Below are positions 1 to 7,227 of a stretch of 8,139 nucleotides of DNA, one piece after another. The notes below the pieces were generated by a model. It had not been told where the DNA came from. It ran no database searches and was given only the letters and a program-made list of their open reading frames with translations. The first letter of the stretch is position 1, and every line of letters begins with the position of its first letter. A program made the translations under genes and the position numbers. The stretch lies in the NCBI GenBank assembly GCA_030592105.1, contig JAUVKE010000102.1:1-8139 (forward strand), given 5' to 3'. The DNA comes from Desulfobacteraceae bacterium (lineage in GTDB: Bacteria > Desulfobacterota > Desulfobacteria > Desulfobacterales > BuS5).

Positions 1-80
1 AACTCGCTGCGCTCAAACAGCCAGAGCTTTTTAAATTTCACCATAGCTCAGTACTAACATCTGGCCATATGAAATTTATT
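1..80 (+). repeat. Direct repeat copy A (truncated palindromic element)
   Basis: These 80 bases match 4227-4306 at 75 of 80 positions by eye, with no gaps; the mismatches are at 9, 53, 62, 67 and 71. The copy corresponds to the loop, right arm and right flank of the hairpin element that is complete at 4196-4306. The left arm of copy A would lie before the window starts. Similarity stops abruptly after base 80. It lies upstream of the hydrogenase small-subunit gene and may be the end of a terminator or a dispersed MITE/REP-like element; no transposase is visible. Confidence 0.85.
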
Positions 81-203
81 ATCTGAATATCTATAGACAG
101 GGGGGAATCTTCTCTTCGTCCATAATCGGTCGATCACAAGGTTCGCCTCTGCTGGAGATTGCAAATAGATTAGTTAAGTTTTAAGTATTTTTTTTATTAT
201 AAT
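81..203. other. Leader region of hydrogenase-MCP operon
   Basis: This non-coding stretch should hold the promoter of the hydrogenase operon, but I cannot place one convincingly. A short palindrome ATCGGTCGAT lies at 125-134 and could be a small operator. There is a T-rich run at 186-198. No sigma-54 type GG-N10-GC element with good flanks and no riboswitch was recognised. The operon might also be transcribed from a promoter before the window. Confidence 0.3.
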
Positions 204-207
204 GGAG
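204..207 (+). promoter_or_regulatory. Ribosome binding site deciding small-subunit start
   Basis: GGAG lies 9 bases before the ATG at 217. It overlaps an upstream in-frame ATG at 202, which has no such site before it, so 217 is the better start. This choice also puts the twin-arginine motif at residues 6-7, as usual for Tat signals. Confidence 0.6.
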
Positions 208-216
208 AAATTACTT

Positions 217-1146
217 ATGAAAAAACTTACAAGAAGAAATTTTTTTGGAATCAGTTTGAAAGTTGCTCTGTTGATGGGGCTTTCCCCATCTGCAATTCCA
301 AAGATTGCGAGTGCTTTTAAACAGCTTGCCGGAGGGAATGCCCCTGTTCTATGGCTCCAGGGGCAGAGTTGTTCAGGCTGCTCAGTCTCTTTGCTTAATT
401 CTGATGCTCCAGGTCCCGCGGAAATACTGACAAGTTACATCTCTTTGCTTTTTCATTCGACCCTTTCAACTGCAACAGGGGCAATCAGTATGGATATAAT
501 CAACCGGACAATAGAAGCCGGAGATTTTTTACTGGTGGTTGAAGGGAGTATTCCGGCAGGGATGCCGGAAGCCTGTATTGTTGGGGGGGAGAAGATAACC
601 GAACAGGTTCAAAGGGCTGCAATAAGGGCCAAAGTCGTTATTGCAAACGGAACTTGTGCTGCATTTGGCGGAATTCCTGCTGCAGAAAATAATCCAACCG
701 GAGCTCTTTCCGTTTCAGAATTTCTTGAAGAAAAAGGGATCTCCACACCTGTTATAAATCTTCCCGGCTGCCCCAGTCACCCTGACTGGCTTGTGGGAAC
801 CCTTGTCCATGTTTTAAAATTTGGATTTCCTCCCCTGGATAAAATGGGAAGGCCGAAAATGTTTTATTCAAAACTTATCCATGACCAATGTCCCCGTTAC
901 CCTGATTATGAAAGGGAAAATTTTGCAAAAACCTTTTCAGAGCAGGGGTGTCTTTTTAAGCTCGGGTGTTTGGGGCCGGTTACTTATGCTGATTGTACAA
1001 TTCGTCATTGGAATTCAGGAACATCCTCCTGCATAAAATCAGGGGGGGGATGTATTGGCTGTGCTTCTGAAAATTTTGCAAAAAATTTATCCTTTCCTTT
1101 TTACACAAAAAACCAAATGCAAAATAAAAAAGGGGGGTATAAATGA
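217..1146 (+). CDS. Periplasmic [NiFe] hydrogenase small subunit (Tat-exported)
   Basis: Electron-transfer subunit of a group-1 type uptake [NiFe] hydrogenase, which oxidises H2 in the periplasm. From ATG 217 it is 309 aa. A Tat signal occupies about residues 1-34 (TRRNFF at 5-10, then a hydrophobic stretch). Three FeS clusters can be read out: proximal C52, C55, C147, C185; distal H222, C225, C245, C251; medial C260, C272, C279, C282. C272 stands where standard enzymes have Pro, so the medial cluster should be [4Fe-4S], as in [NiFeSe] enzymes. The C-terminus is hydrophilic with no membrane anchor, so the mature protein is probably soluble or held by a partner. Its stop overlaps the MCP start (ATGA, 1143-1146), and its last codons carry the MCP ribosome binding site. 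The family is certain; the subgroup and gene symbol are not. An in-frame ATG at 202 would add five residues. Confidence 0.95.
   Translation: MKKLTRRNFFGISLKVALLMGLSPSAIPKIASAFKQLAGGNAPVLWLQGQSCSGCSVSLLNSDAPGPAEILTSYISLLFHSTLSTATGAISMDIINRTIEAGDFLLVVEGSIPAGMPEACIVGGEKITEQVQRAAIRAKVVIANGTCAAFGGIPAAENNPTGALSVSEFLEEKGISTPVINLPGCPSHPDWLVGTLVHVLKFGFPPLDKMGRPKMFYSKLIHDQCPRYPDYERENFAKTFSEQGCLFKLGCLGPVTYADCTIRHWNSGTSSCIKSGGGCIGCASENFAKNLSFPFYTKNQMQNKKGGYK
1131..1137 (+). promoter_or_regulatory. Ribosome binding site of the MCP gene, inside hydrogenase gene
   Basis: AGGGGGG lies 5 bases before the MCP ATG at 1143 and is embedded in the last codons of the small-subunit gene. With the ATGA stop/start overlap it indicates translational coupling of the two genes. 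Confidence 0.7.
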
Positions 1147-2654
1147 AACTCAATTTAAAATTAACTTTGGCTCTCCTTGCAGGGCTTATCCTGGTGCTCT
1201 CCCTTGCACAGATCATTCAGCACAAAAATGTATCTGGAATAATTTCGGGGCTTTCCATTTCAAACATTAAGCTTTTAAAGGAACGGGAGGTGGAAAATGC
1301 TCTTAATATATTTCATTCTGTTGATCGGGCAGTTGCAGGGTCCCTTGAAAGGGGCGAGATGGAAAAATTTACAAAACTTATCAAATCTCAAAAGCAGGTA
1401 AAAGGGCTCCATGAGTTTTCTCTTTTTGATATAAATGGAAATGTTACCCATTCTTCAGATTCTTCTTTTATCGGAAACAGGTTGACTGGTGATTTAAAAA
1501 AGAAACTTTTTTCAAATCCAGAAATGATCTTCAGGCATACGGATAATTCCATAGATATGTATAAGCCTCAGCCCATAACCGGCGATTGTATCAGATGTCA
1601 CATGAATTGGGAACAAGGGGGTATCGGGGGAGTGATATATTTTAGATTTTCCAACGAAGCTCTTAAAACAGCCAGTCTGAATTCTCAAAATGTTATGGAC
1701 AAGCTGCAAACAACCTCTTTAAGAAATTCATTACTTTCACTTTTTATAATAATAATATTATCCGTCGGCATAATGGCTTATTTTGTGAGAAAATTTGTGA
1801 GCTTGCCTTTGGGGCAGTTTGTTGCTTTTCTCAGGCTTTTTGAAAAAAATGAGGGGGATCTCACCCGGCGTATATCCGTTGCAACTAAAGATGAAATTGG
1901 TGAAGTAGCGGGGCTTTTTAATGCATTTATAACAAAACTTAACGTTGTTATTGCAAAGGTACAAAATGTTGCCGGGGTGGTGCAGGAAAAATCTCAAAGC
2001 CAGACTGAATCGGTGAGTGAAGCCACATCTTTTATTAATGAAATAGCATCCATGACCGGGCAGAATTCAGAAAATGCAAATAATGCCAACGATTTAATGA
2101 AAAAAACAGCCGAAGAATTTTCCATGGCCGGTGAAGCCATGAAGCTTGTTATAGAATCCATTGAAGAACTTGCAGATAAAAGTGATCAGACTGTGGCTGT
2201 TATTAAAACCATAGATGGAATTGCTTTTCAGACAAATCTTCTTTCACTAAACGCTGCGGTTGAGGCTGCAAGAGCAGGGGAGGCAGGGGTGGGGTTTGCT
2301 GTGGTTGCCGGGGAGGTGGGAACCCTTGCTAAAAAATCTGCGGAAGCGGCAAAAAATACTTCAGAATTAATTGAAGCGACTATTAAAAAAACCTGTGCCG
2401 GAAAAGATCAGGTAGAAAAGACAAGGACCGCCTTTGAAAAAGTTGAAGCAAGGCTTAAAAAAACATCGGTTCTCATGAACGATATAGCCTCTTCGTCGAG
2501 GCAGCAATTTAAAAGCATAGAAGATGTAAATAATTTGTTAAAAAATATTGAGCAGGGGAGTAAAGAAAATACTGATTTGTTTAAACAACTTATAAAAATT
2601 GTTTCAATGTTTAAAACTAAAAATGATGACGAAATGAGGCGCTTTTATGGGTAA
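1143..2654 (+). CDS. Methyl-accepting chemotaxis protein with periplasmic heme-c site
   Basis: Transmembrane chemoreceptor of 503 aa. Order of parts: TM1 about 8-26; periplasmic sensor region about 27-195; TM2 about 197-215; HAMP about 216-268 (GDLTRRI 238-244, [10 protein letters not shown] 250-259); then a coiled-coil signalling domain whose tip is recognisable at about 357-405 ([20 protein letters not shown], then GFAVVAGEV). The sensor region looks PAS/Cache-like (SLFDINGNV at 93-101) and contains CIRCH at 149-153, a covalent heme-c attachment motif. Heme-c MCPs are known, for example DcrA of Desulfovibrio and PAS-type heme MCPs of Geobacter, and they sense redox state or gases. The gene overlaps the hydrogenase small-subunit gene by 4 bases and the large-subunit gene by 8, so its natural electron donor may be this hydrogenase (inference). 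Position 393 is Gly where EVR is usual at the tip. No C-terminal NWETF-type CheR tether is present. The MCP identity is certain; heme attachment is predicted from the motif only. Confidence 0.96.
   Translation: MKLNLKLTLALLAGLILVLSLAQIIQHKNVSGIISGLSISNIKLLKEREVENALNIFHSVDRAVAGSLERGEMEKFTKLIKSQKQVKGLHEFSLFDINGNVTHSSDSSFIGNRLTGDLKKKLFSNPEMIFRHTDNSIDMYKPQPITGDCIRCHMNWEQGGIGGVIYFRFSNEALKTASLNSQNVMDKLQTTSLRNSLLSLFIIIILSVGIMAYFVRKFVSLPLGQFVAFLRLFEKNEGDLTRRISVATKDEIGEVAGLFNAFITKLNVVIAKVQNVAGVVQEKSQSQTESVSEATSFINEIASMTGQNSENANNANDLMKKTAEEFSMAGEAMKLVIESIEELADKSDQTVAVIKTIDGIAFQTNLLSLNAAVEAARAGEAGVGFAVVAGEVGTLAKKSAEAAKNTSELIEATIKKTCAGKDQVEKTRTAFEKVEARLKKTSVLMNDIASSSRQQFKSIEDVNNLLKNIEQGSKENTDLFKQLIKIVSMFKTKNDDEMRRFYG
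2635..2639 (+). promoter_or_regulatory. Ribosome binding site of large-subunit gene, inside MCP gene
   Basis: TGAGG lies 7 bases before the ATG at 2647 and within the 3' end of the MCP gene. The large-subunit gene then overlaps the MCP gene by 8 bases, another sign of coupled translation. Confidence 0.6.
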
Positions 2655-4161
2655 AATAATAAATATTGATCCAATCACAAGAATAGAGGGGCACCTTGCA
2701 ATTCGCATAGAAGTTGAATCAGATTTAATTACAAAGGCATACTGCTCAGGTGAAATGTTCAGGGGATTTGAAACAATTCTAAAAGGAAGAGACCCTTTGG
2801 ATGCTCAACAGATCACCCAGAGAATTTGCGGAGTATGCCCTGTTTCCCATGGAATAGCCTCAATTTTGGCTCAGGATCAGGCATATGGAATTATCCCTCC
2901 GAAAAATGGCCGGATTTTGAGAAATTTGATTATGGGGGCTAATTATCTCCAATCTCATATTCTTCATTTTTATCATCTTGCAGCTTTGGATTTTGTTGAT
3001 ATAGCAGCCATCTTAAACTACACAGGTAATGACCCTGTTTTAAACAATCTTAAAGGATGGGTAAATTCTGAAATTTCTTCAAAATCGGTCTTTCCGGCAG
3101 CCCCTTTTCTCCCCAGATATAAGGGTGAATATCTAACAGATGATGAACTCAATTTCACTGCCATTAGAAATTACCTTGAAGCCCTGGAAATGCGCGCTGT
3201 TGCCCACAGGGCCGGGGCAATATTTGCCGGTAAACTCCCCCATGCTGCATCCCTTGTTCCGGGCGGAGTAACAGAAAAAGTAACAGCAGATAAAATTGCA
3301 GCATATAAATCCCTTATTAACAAATTAAGAACCTTTATAGATAATGGCTATTTAAATGATGTGGCTGGAGTTGCAAAAACATTTCCTGATTATTTTAAAC
3401 TTGGAAAAGGGTGCGGTAATTTTCTTGCGTATGGTGTTTTTCATGAATCAGATGATAGCTCAGAGCTTTTATTCCCCCCAGGAATAATTACAAATGGGAA
3501 GTTGAGTAATTTTAATGCTTCAGGAATTACTGAAGATATTAGATATTCTCTTTATTCCTCAGGTTCAGGGATTCATCCATCCAGGAGCGAAACCATTGCC
3601 TCACCCCATAAAAGGGACGCATATTCATGGATTAAAGCACCAAGATATAATTCCATGGTCATGGAAGTCGGGCCATTGGCAAGGGTAATGGTTGCATATT
3701 TAAATGGTGAAAATTTTAAATTAAAAAAGCTTGTTGATGATCTTTTGTTCGCTCTTGACAAAAAGCCGGGTGATCTTGTCTCTGTTATGGGAAGACATGC
3801 AGCAAGAGCAATAGAAGCCAAGATTGTTGCAGATAAATGTGCCCAATGGGTGGATGAACTTGTTCCCGGCGAACCATCTTTTAAAGATTTTAAAATACCT
3901 GAAACAGGAACCGGTGTGGGATTGACAGAAGCCCCAAGGGGGGCATTGGGGCACTGGCTTACTATAAAAAAACAAAAAATAGAGGGATACCAGTGTGTAG
4001 TACCAACAACATGGAACTGTTCTCCGAGAGATGATTCCGGGAATCCCGGCGCTGTGGAACAGGCATTAATTGGAACCCCGGTTAATGACAGTGAAAATCC
4101 CCTGGAGGCCGCAAGAATCGTCAGGTCTTTTGACCCGTGCATAGCATGTGCAGTACATTGA
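2647..4161 (+). CDS. [NiFe] hydrogenase large (catalytic) subunit lacking C-terminal extension
   Basis: Catalytic subunit of 504 aa carrying the Ni-Fe(CN)2CO site that splits H2. Visible family motifs: RIEGH at 12-16 (its Glu is the conserved proton-path residue), L1 motif [11 protein letters not shown] at 59-69 with C61 and C64, [11 protein letters not shown] at 427-437, and L2 motif DPCIACAVH at 496-504 with C498 and C501. All four Ni ligands are Cys; there is no in-frame selenocysteine codon. The reading frame stops directly after His504, which is the residue exposed in other hydrogenases only after a protease removes about 15 residues. This protein therefore needs no such step, as in H2-sensing HoxC/HupV and CooH types. 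It has no export signal and should cross the membrane bound to the Tat-signalled small subunit. Placement after the MCP gene, rather than next to the small subunit, is unusual. The family call is certain; a sensory role is inference. Confidence 0.96.
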   Translation: MGKIINIDPITRIEGHLAIRIEVESDLITKAYCSGEMFRGFETILKGRDPLDAQQITQRICGVCPVSHGIASILAQDQAYGIIPPKNGRILRNLIMGANYLQSHILHFYHLAALDFVDIAAILNYTGNDPVLNNLKGWVNSEISSKSVFPAAPFLPRYKGEYLTDDELNFTAIRNYLEALEMRAVAHRAGAIFAGKLPHAASLVPGGVTEKVTADKIAAYKSLINKLRTFIDNGYLNDVAGVAKTFPDYFKLGKGCGNFLAYGVFHESDDSSELLFPPGIITNGKLSNFNASGITEDIRYSLYSSGSGIHPSRSETIASPHKRDAYSWIKAPRYNSMVMEVGPLARVMVAYLNGENFKLKKLVDDLLFALDKKPGDLVSVMGRHAARAIEAKIVADKCAQWVDELVPGEPSFKDFKIPETGTGVGLTEAPRGALGHWLTIKKQKIEGYQCVVPTTWNCSPRDDSGNPGAVEQALIGTPVNDSENPLEAARIVRSFDPCIACAVH

Positions 4162-4195
4162 TATAGACCGTAACATAAATAATTTTAGCAATCGA

Positions 4196-4277
4196 CTGAG
4201 CTATAATAAAATTTAAAAACCTCTGGAACTCGCTACGCTCAAACAGCCAGAGCTTTTTAAATTTCACCATAGCTCAG
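4196..4277. terminator. Long hairpin, likely bidirectional terminator of the hydrogenase operon
   Basis: Arms of 31 bases at 4196-4226 and 4247-4277 are inverted repeats with a few internal mismatches, around a 20-base loop. Both outer ends read CTGAGCTAT on their own strand. The inner stem CTCTGG/CCAGAG is followed by CTTTTTAAATTT, and the opposite strand has the same layout, so it could stop transcription from either side. It begins 34 bases after the large-subunit stop. The right half is the sequence repeated at window position 1, so the hairpin is also part of a repeat family. Confidence 0.6.
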
Positions 4278-4306
4278 TTCTAACATCCGGCCGTATAAAA
4301 TTTATT
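4227..4306 (+). repeat. Direct repeat copy B
   Basis: Matches 1-80 at 75 of 80 positions in the same orientation. It covers the loop and right arm of the hairpin at 4196-4277 plus 29 further bases. The two copies bracket the whole hydrogenase-MCP module, about 4.2 kb apart. The bases up to the hypC start (4307-4395) are AT-rich; the only shared trace there is TAAGTATTTT at 4336-4345, also at 182-191. I could not place a good promoter for hypC. Confidence 0.85.
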
Positions 4307-4395
4307 CGCAATAGCGGAAAAAACAATTAAATTTCTAAGTATTTTCTTTCTTGCAACTTTCTAACCGGACACTACTGATAAGAAATGGTATAAAT

Positions 4396-4617
4396 ATGTG
4401 CATAGCTGTTCCTGCAAAAATAATTGAAATAATTGATGCTGATACCGGAATTGCAGACGCAGGAGGGGTAAAAAAAAAGATATGCCTTGCGCTTCTTGAA
4501 AATCCTTTAATAGGAGAATATGTTATTATCCATGCAGGATTTGCCATAGAACGGATAGATCTGAAAGAAGCCGGTGAAACCCTGGGATTTATCCGTAAAG
4601 CAGCCTTAATCGGATAA
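4396..4617 (+). CDS. hypC: Hydrogenase maturation chaperone HypC
   Basis: Small cytoplasmic chaperone (73 aa, normal for the family) that carries the Fe(CN)2CO precursor with HypD and delivers it to the hydrogenase large subunit. The start at ATG 4396 is set by the family hallmark MCIAVPAKI: Met is removed and Cys2 binds iron and HypD. A longer frame opens at TTG 4351 but would bury this Cys and is rejected. The central part with GGVKKKICLALL and the segment GEYVIIHAGFAIERID are typical. No strong Shine-Dalgarno is seen before 4396. hypF follows after 64 bases, so the two are probably one transcript. It may serve this hydrogenase and others in the cell. Confidence 0.93.
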   Translation: MCIAVPAKIIEIIDADTGIADAGGVKKKICLALLENPLIGEYVIIHAGFAIERIDLKEAGETLGFIRKAALIG

Positions 4618-4681
4618 ATGCATGGGGAGGACTTTCCTGTCCTGAAAAACAGCAGCCTGTCAGGATGTGTCTCACATTTTT

Positions 4682-6973
4682 ATGGAAACATTTTCATCAA
4701 AAAAACTCACTATAAAAGGTATGATTCAAGGGGTCGGTTTTCGACCATTTATTTTCAACCTTGCCCATCAATTTTTTTTAAAAGGAAATGTCTCAAATAC
4801 TTCTTTTGGAGTATTGATTAATGTTGAAGGAAAAGCTGAGAATCTTGAATCTTTTTGTAATTTAATTCCAGTTAAATCCCCTCCTCTTGCAGTGATAACA
4901 GATATTTTAATTCAGAATATTCCATTTAAAAAATTTAAAGATTTTTCCATATTAGTCAGCAGTATGGATAATGATAAAACAGGGATGATTTTACCTGATA
5001 TTTCTGTATGTGACAAATGTGTTTCAGAGATGTTTGATCCTTTAAACCGGCGTTTTCAATATCCTTTTATAAACTGCACAGAATGCGGTCCAAGATATTC
5101 CATTATAGAAGATCTCCCCTATGACAGGGATAAAACTTCAATGAAGCAGTTTGAAATGTGTGAAGCTTGTCTCTTTGAATATACAGATTATAAAAACCGG
5201 CGCTTCCATGCCCAGCCCAATGCCTGTGAGGAGTGCGGGCCTGAACTTCTTCTTTGTGACAGGGATAAAAATATTATTAAAACAAAAGACCCTGCGGGTA
5301 AAGCAGCAGCTTTGCTGAAACAGGGATATATTATTGCGATAAAAGGGATAGGGGGTTTCCATTTATCGGTTGATGCCGAAAATGACCATGCAGTTAAACT
5401 TTTAAGAGAAAGAAAAATGCGGCCGGAAAAGCCTTTTGCAGTAATGTCATTCTCCATTAAGGATATCAAAGAGTATGCACTAATTGAAAAAAAAGAAGAA
5501 AAGTCCCTCTGCTCTTTACAGCGCCCTGTGGTATTGTTGCAAAAAAAAAATCCATTTTTACTCTCAAAGGCAATTGCACCTGGAAACTCTTTTATAGGGG
5601 TCATGCTTCCTTATACCCCTTTGCATTATTTTCTGCTGCAGGAAAAATTTTCAGCCCTTGTAATGACAAGTGGCAACATAAGTAATGAGCCCATTACTGC
5701 AAAAAATAAAGAAGCTTTTGAAAAGCTGCATAATATTGCGGATTATTTTTTGATCACCAACAGGAAAATTATTCATCCTCTGGATGATTCTGTTATAAAA
5801 CATATTTCAGGGGCGCCTTTGTTTATCAGACGATCAAGGGGATATGTTCCTGCGCCTCTGTTTTTGAAAAAAAATATTCCGCAAATACTCGCATGCGGTG
5901 GAGATTTAAAAAGCGTAATCTGTCTTACAAAAAATAATAATGCATTTTTAAGCCGTTATATCGGGAATATTGAAAATTCTGAAGTCTTTACTCTTTACCA
6001 TGAAACAATAAAACATATGCAGGACCTGCTTAATATTGAACCTGAAATAATAGCCCATGATTTTCACCCTGGTTATCTAAGTACAGGATTTGCAAAAAAA
6101 TATGCAAAAGAAAATCCAGAAATATTAAGGATACCTGTTTGGCACCACCATGCCCATGTTGCAGCCTGTATGGCTGAAAATATGATTGAGGGCCCTGTAA
6201 TAGGGCTTGCCATGGACGGAACAGGTTATGGGGCAGATGGGCAGATATGGGGAGGCGAGGTTCTTATTGCAGAAACAGACCGGTTTCAAAGGGGAGCGCA
6301 TTTGAAATATATACCGATGCCGGGAGCTGCCGCAGCAGTAAAGGAGCCATGGCGCATGGGCATAAGTTATCTGTACCATGCTTTTGGAGAGGATATTTAT
6401 GATCTTGATATTCCATTTTTACAAAAAATTGAGAAAAAAAAGATAAAGACTCTTATACAAATGATATCTGCAAAAATAAATTCTCCTTTAACATCAGGGA
6501 TGGGGCGGCTTTTTGATGCTGTTGCTGCTATTACCGGAATAAGAAACAATATAACTTACACTGGCCAGGCAGCCATGGAGCTGGAAGCAGTTTCTGATGG
6601 TCATAATAAACAATTATATAAATATGGCTGGGATAATAATGAAATAATCTCCATTGATATGGGGCCTTTGATCCGTGGAGTTGTCTCTGATGTAAAAAAA
6701 AGGATGGATACATCGGTTATAGGAGGAAAATTTCACAATACTTTGATAAGAATGCTGGCAGATCTTTGCGGAACAATGAAAAAAAGAACAGGTTTAAACA
6801 GGGTTGTTTTGTCCGGAGGTGTTTTTTTAAATAAAATTTTATCTGCCGGCCTGACTAATGCTCTGAAAGATAACGGATTTGAGGTATTTACCCATCATCT
6901 TATTCCTGCTGGTGACGGGGGGCTGGCACTGGGTCAGGCTGTTGTTGCGGCCGCTTCTGCCAGACAAAAATAA
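4682..6973 (+). CDS. hypF: Carbamoyltransferase HypF, hydrogenase cyanide-ligand synthesis
   Basis: Uses carbamoyl phosphate and ATP to carbamoylate the C-terminal Cys of HypE, the first step to the CN ligands of the NiFe site. From ATG 4682 it is 763 aa, full length. Domains: acylphosphatase about 5-92 (GVGFRPF 17-23, catalytic R21 and N39 kept); two zinc fingers with C110/C113/C132/C135 and C160/C163/C182/C185; YrdC-like nucleotide-binding domain about 200-385 (KGIGGFHL 221-228); Kae1-like carbamoyl-transfer domain about 400-763 with HHHAH 488-492, DGTGYG 512-517, SGGVFLN 711-717 and GDGGLALGQ 744-752. All expected motifs are intact. A GTG at 4667 would add five residues; neither start has a well spaced ribosome binding site, and 4682 is chosen because family members begin shortly before the acylphosphatase domain. 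It follows hypC; hypD, E, A and B are not in the window. Confidence 0.96.
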   Translation: METFSSKKLTIKGMIQGVGFRPFIFNLAHQFFLKGNVSNTSFGVLINVEGKAENLESFCNLIPVKSPPLAVITDILIQNIPFKKFKDFSILVSSMDNDKTGMILPDISVCDKCVSEMFDPLNRRFQYPFINCTECGPRYSIIEDLPYDRDKTSMKQFEMCEACLFEYTDYKNRRFHAQPNACEECGPELLLCDRDKNIIKTKDPAGKAAALLKQGYIIAIKGIGGFHLSVDAENDHAVKLLRERKMRPEKPFAVMSFSIKDIKEYALIEKKEEKSLCSLQRPVVLLQKKNPFLLSKAIAPGNSFIGVMLPYTPLHYFLLQEKFSALVMTSGNISNEPITAKNKEAFEKLHNIADYFLITNRKIIHPLDDSVIKHISGAPLFIRRSRGYVPAPLFLKKNIPQILACGGDLKSVICLTKNNNAFLSRYIGNIENSEVFTLYHETIKHMQDLLNIEPEIIAHDFHPGYLSTGFAKKYAKENPEILRIPVWHHHAHVAACMAENMIEGPVIGLAMDGTGYGADGQIWGGEVLIAETDRFQRGAHLKYIPMPGAAAAVKEPWRMGISYLYHAFGEDIYDLDIPFLQKIEKKKIKTLIQMISAKINSPLTSGMGRLFDAVAAITGIRNNITYTGQAAMELEAVSDGHNKQLYKYGWDNNEIISIDMGPLIRGVVSDVKKRMDTSVIGGKFHNTLIRMLADLCGTMKKRTGLNRVVLSGGVFLNKILSAGLTNALKDNGFEVFTHHLIPAGDGGLALGQAVVAAASARQK

Positions 6974-6991
6974 AATAGTTGAAAAAAATTA

Positions 6992-7076
6992 GTAACTATT
7001 CAGCGTCGCTTGTTTAAGATAAGCACAGGTTTAATCAGATTATACCTGTTGCCGTATATATTCGCTGAATAGTTAC
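6992..7076. repeat. 85-base palindromic element after hypF
   Basis: Perfect 14-base terminal inverted repeats, GTAACTATTCAGCG at 6992-7005 and its complement at 7063-7076, enclose a second near-perfect palindrome: ACAGGT at 7025-7030 pairs with ACCTGT at 7044-7049, and TAATC/GATTA pair around base 7037. It begins 18 bases after the hypF stop. It could form a cruciform or a branched RNA hairpin and resembles a REP or MITE-type element. It lacks a clear T-run, so a classic terminator role is uncertain. Confidence 0.75.
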
Positions 7077-7121
7077 AAAAATTATAGTATAAATCTATGG
7101 TTGGTTTTAATTTTGGCCATT

Positions 7122-7151
7122 TTGAAAAAAGAGAATAGCGTTTTCTATTAA
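7122..7151 (+). promoter_or_regulatory. Possible sigma-70 promoter for the cupin gene
   Basis: TTGAAA at 7122-7127 and TATTAA at 7146-7151 are separated by 18 bases, matching the consensus at 5 of 6 and 4 of 6 positions. Transcription would start about 70 bases before the cupin gene. AATAG/CTATT around 7134-7149 form a small inverted repeat across the -10 region. In AT-rich DNA such matches are common, so this is tentative. Nothing else was recognised in 7077-7227. Confidence 0.3.
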
Positions 7152-7227
7152 GGGTGCCTTTAAATAATTTCACTGCATTATCGGTGGATCGTAAAACCGT
7201 TATGCACTTCTTATAAGAGGGAAAAAT

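Noticed and set aside
198..203. Perfect TATAAT
   Set aside because: It would start transcription only a few bases before ATG 217 and inside or beyond the GGAG site, leaving no usable leader; AT-rich chance match.
202..1146. Longer small subunit from ATG 202
   Set aside because: No ribosome binding site before 202; GGAG at 204-207 fits ATG 217.
3573..4142. 189-codon open frame on the minus strand
   Set aside because: Lies wholly opposite the well-supported large-subunit gene and shows no recognisable family; shadow frame.
4159..4161. TGA after His504 as a selenocysteine codon
   Set aside because: Readthrough would add only four residues before TAA and no Sec belongs at this place; both L2 ligand positions are already Cys, so it is an ordinary stop.
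4351..4380. TTGCAA at 4351-4356 as a -35 box for hypC
   Set aside because: No acceptable -10 at 16-18 bases, and the start point would leave almost no leader.
4351..4617. hypC starting at TTG 4351
   Set aside because: Would place residues before the essential MCIAVPA start; Cys2 must be N-terminal in HypC.
4618..4821. 67-codon frame between hypC and hypF
   Set aside because: Overlaps the start of hypF in another frame and its later part mirrors the hypF acylphosphatase coding region; no domain features.
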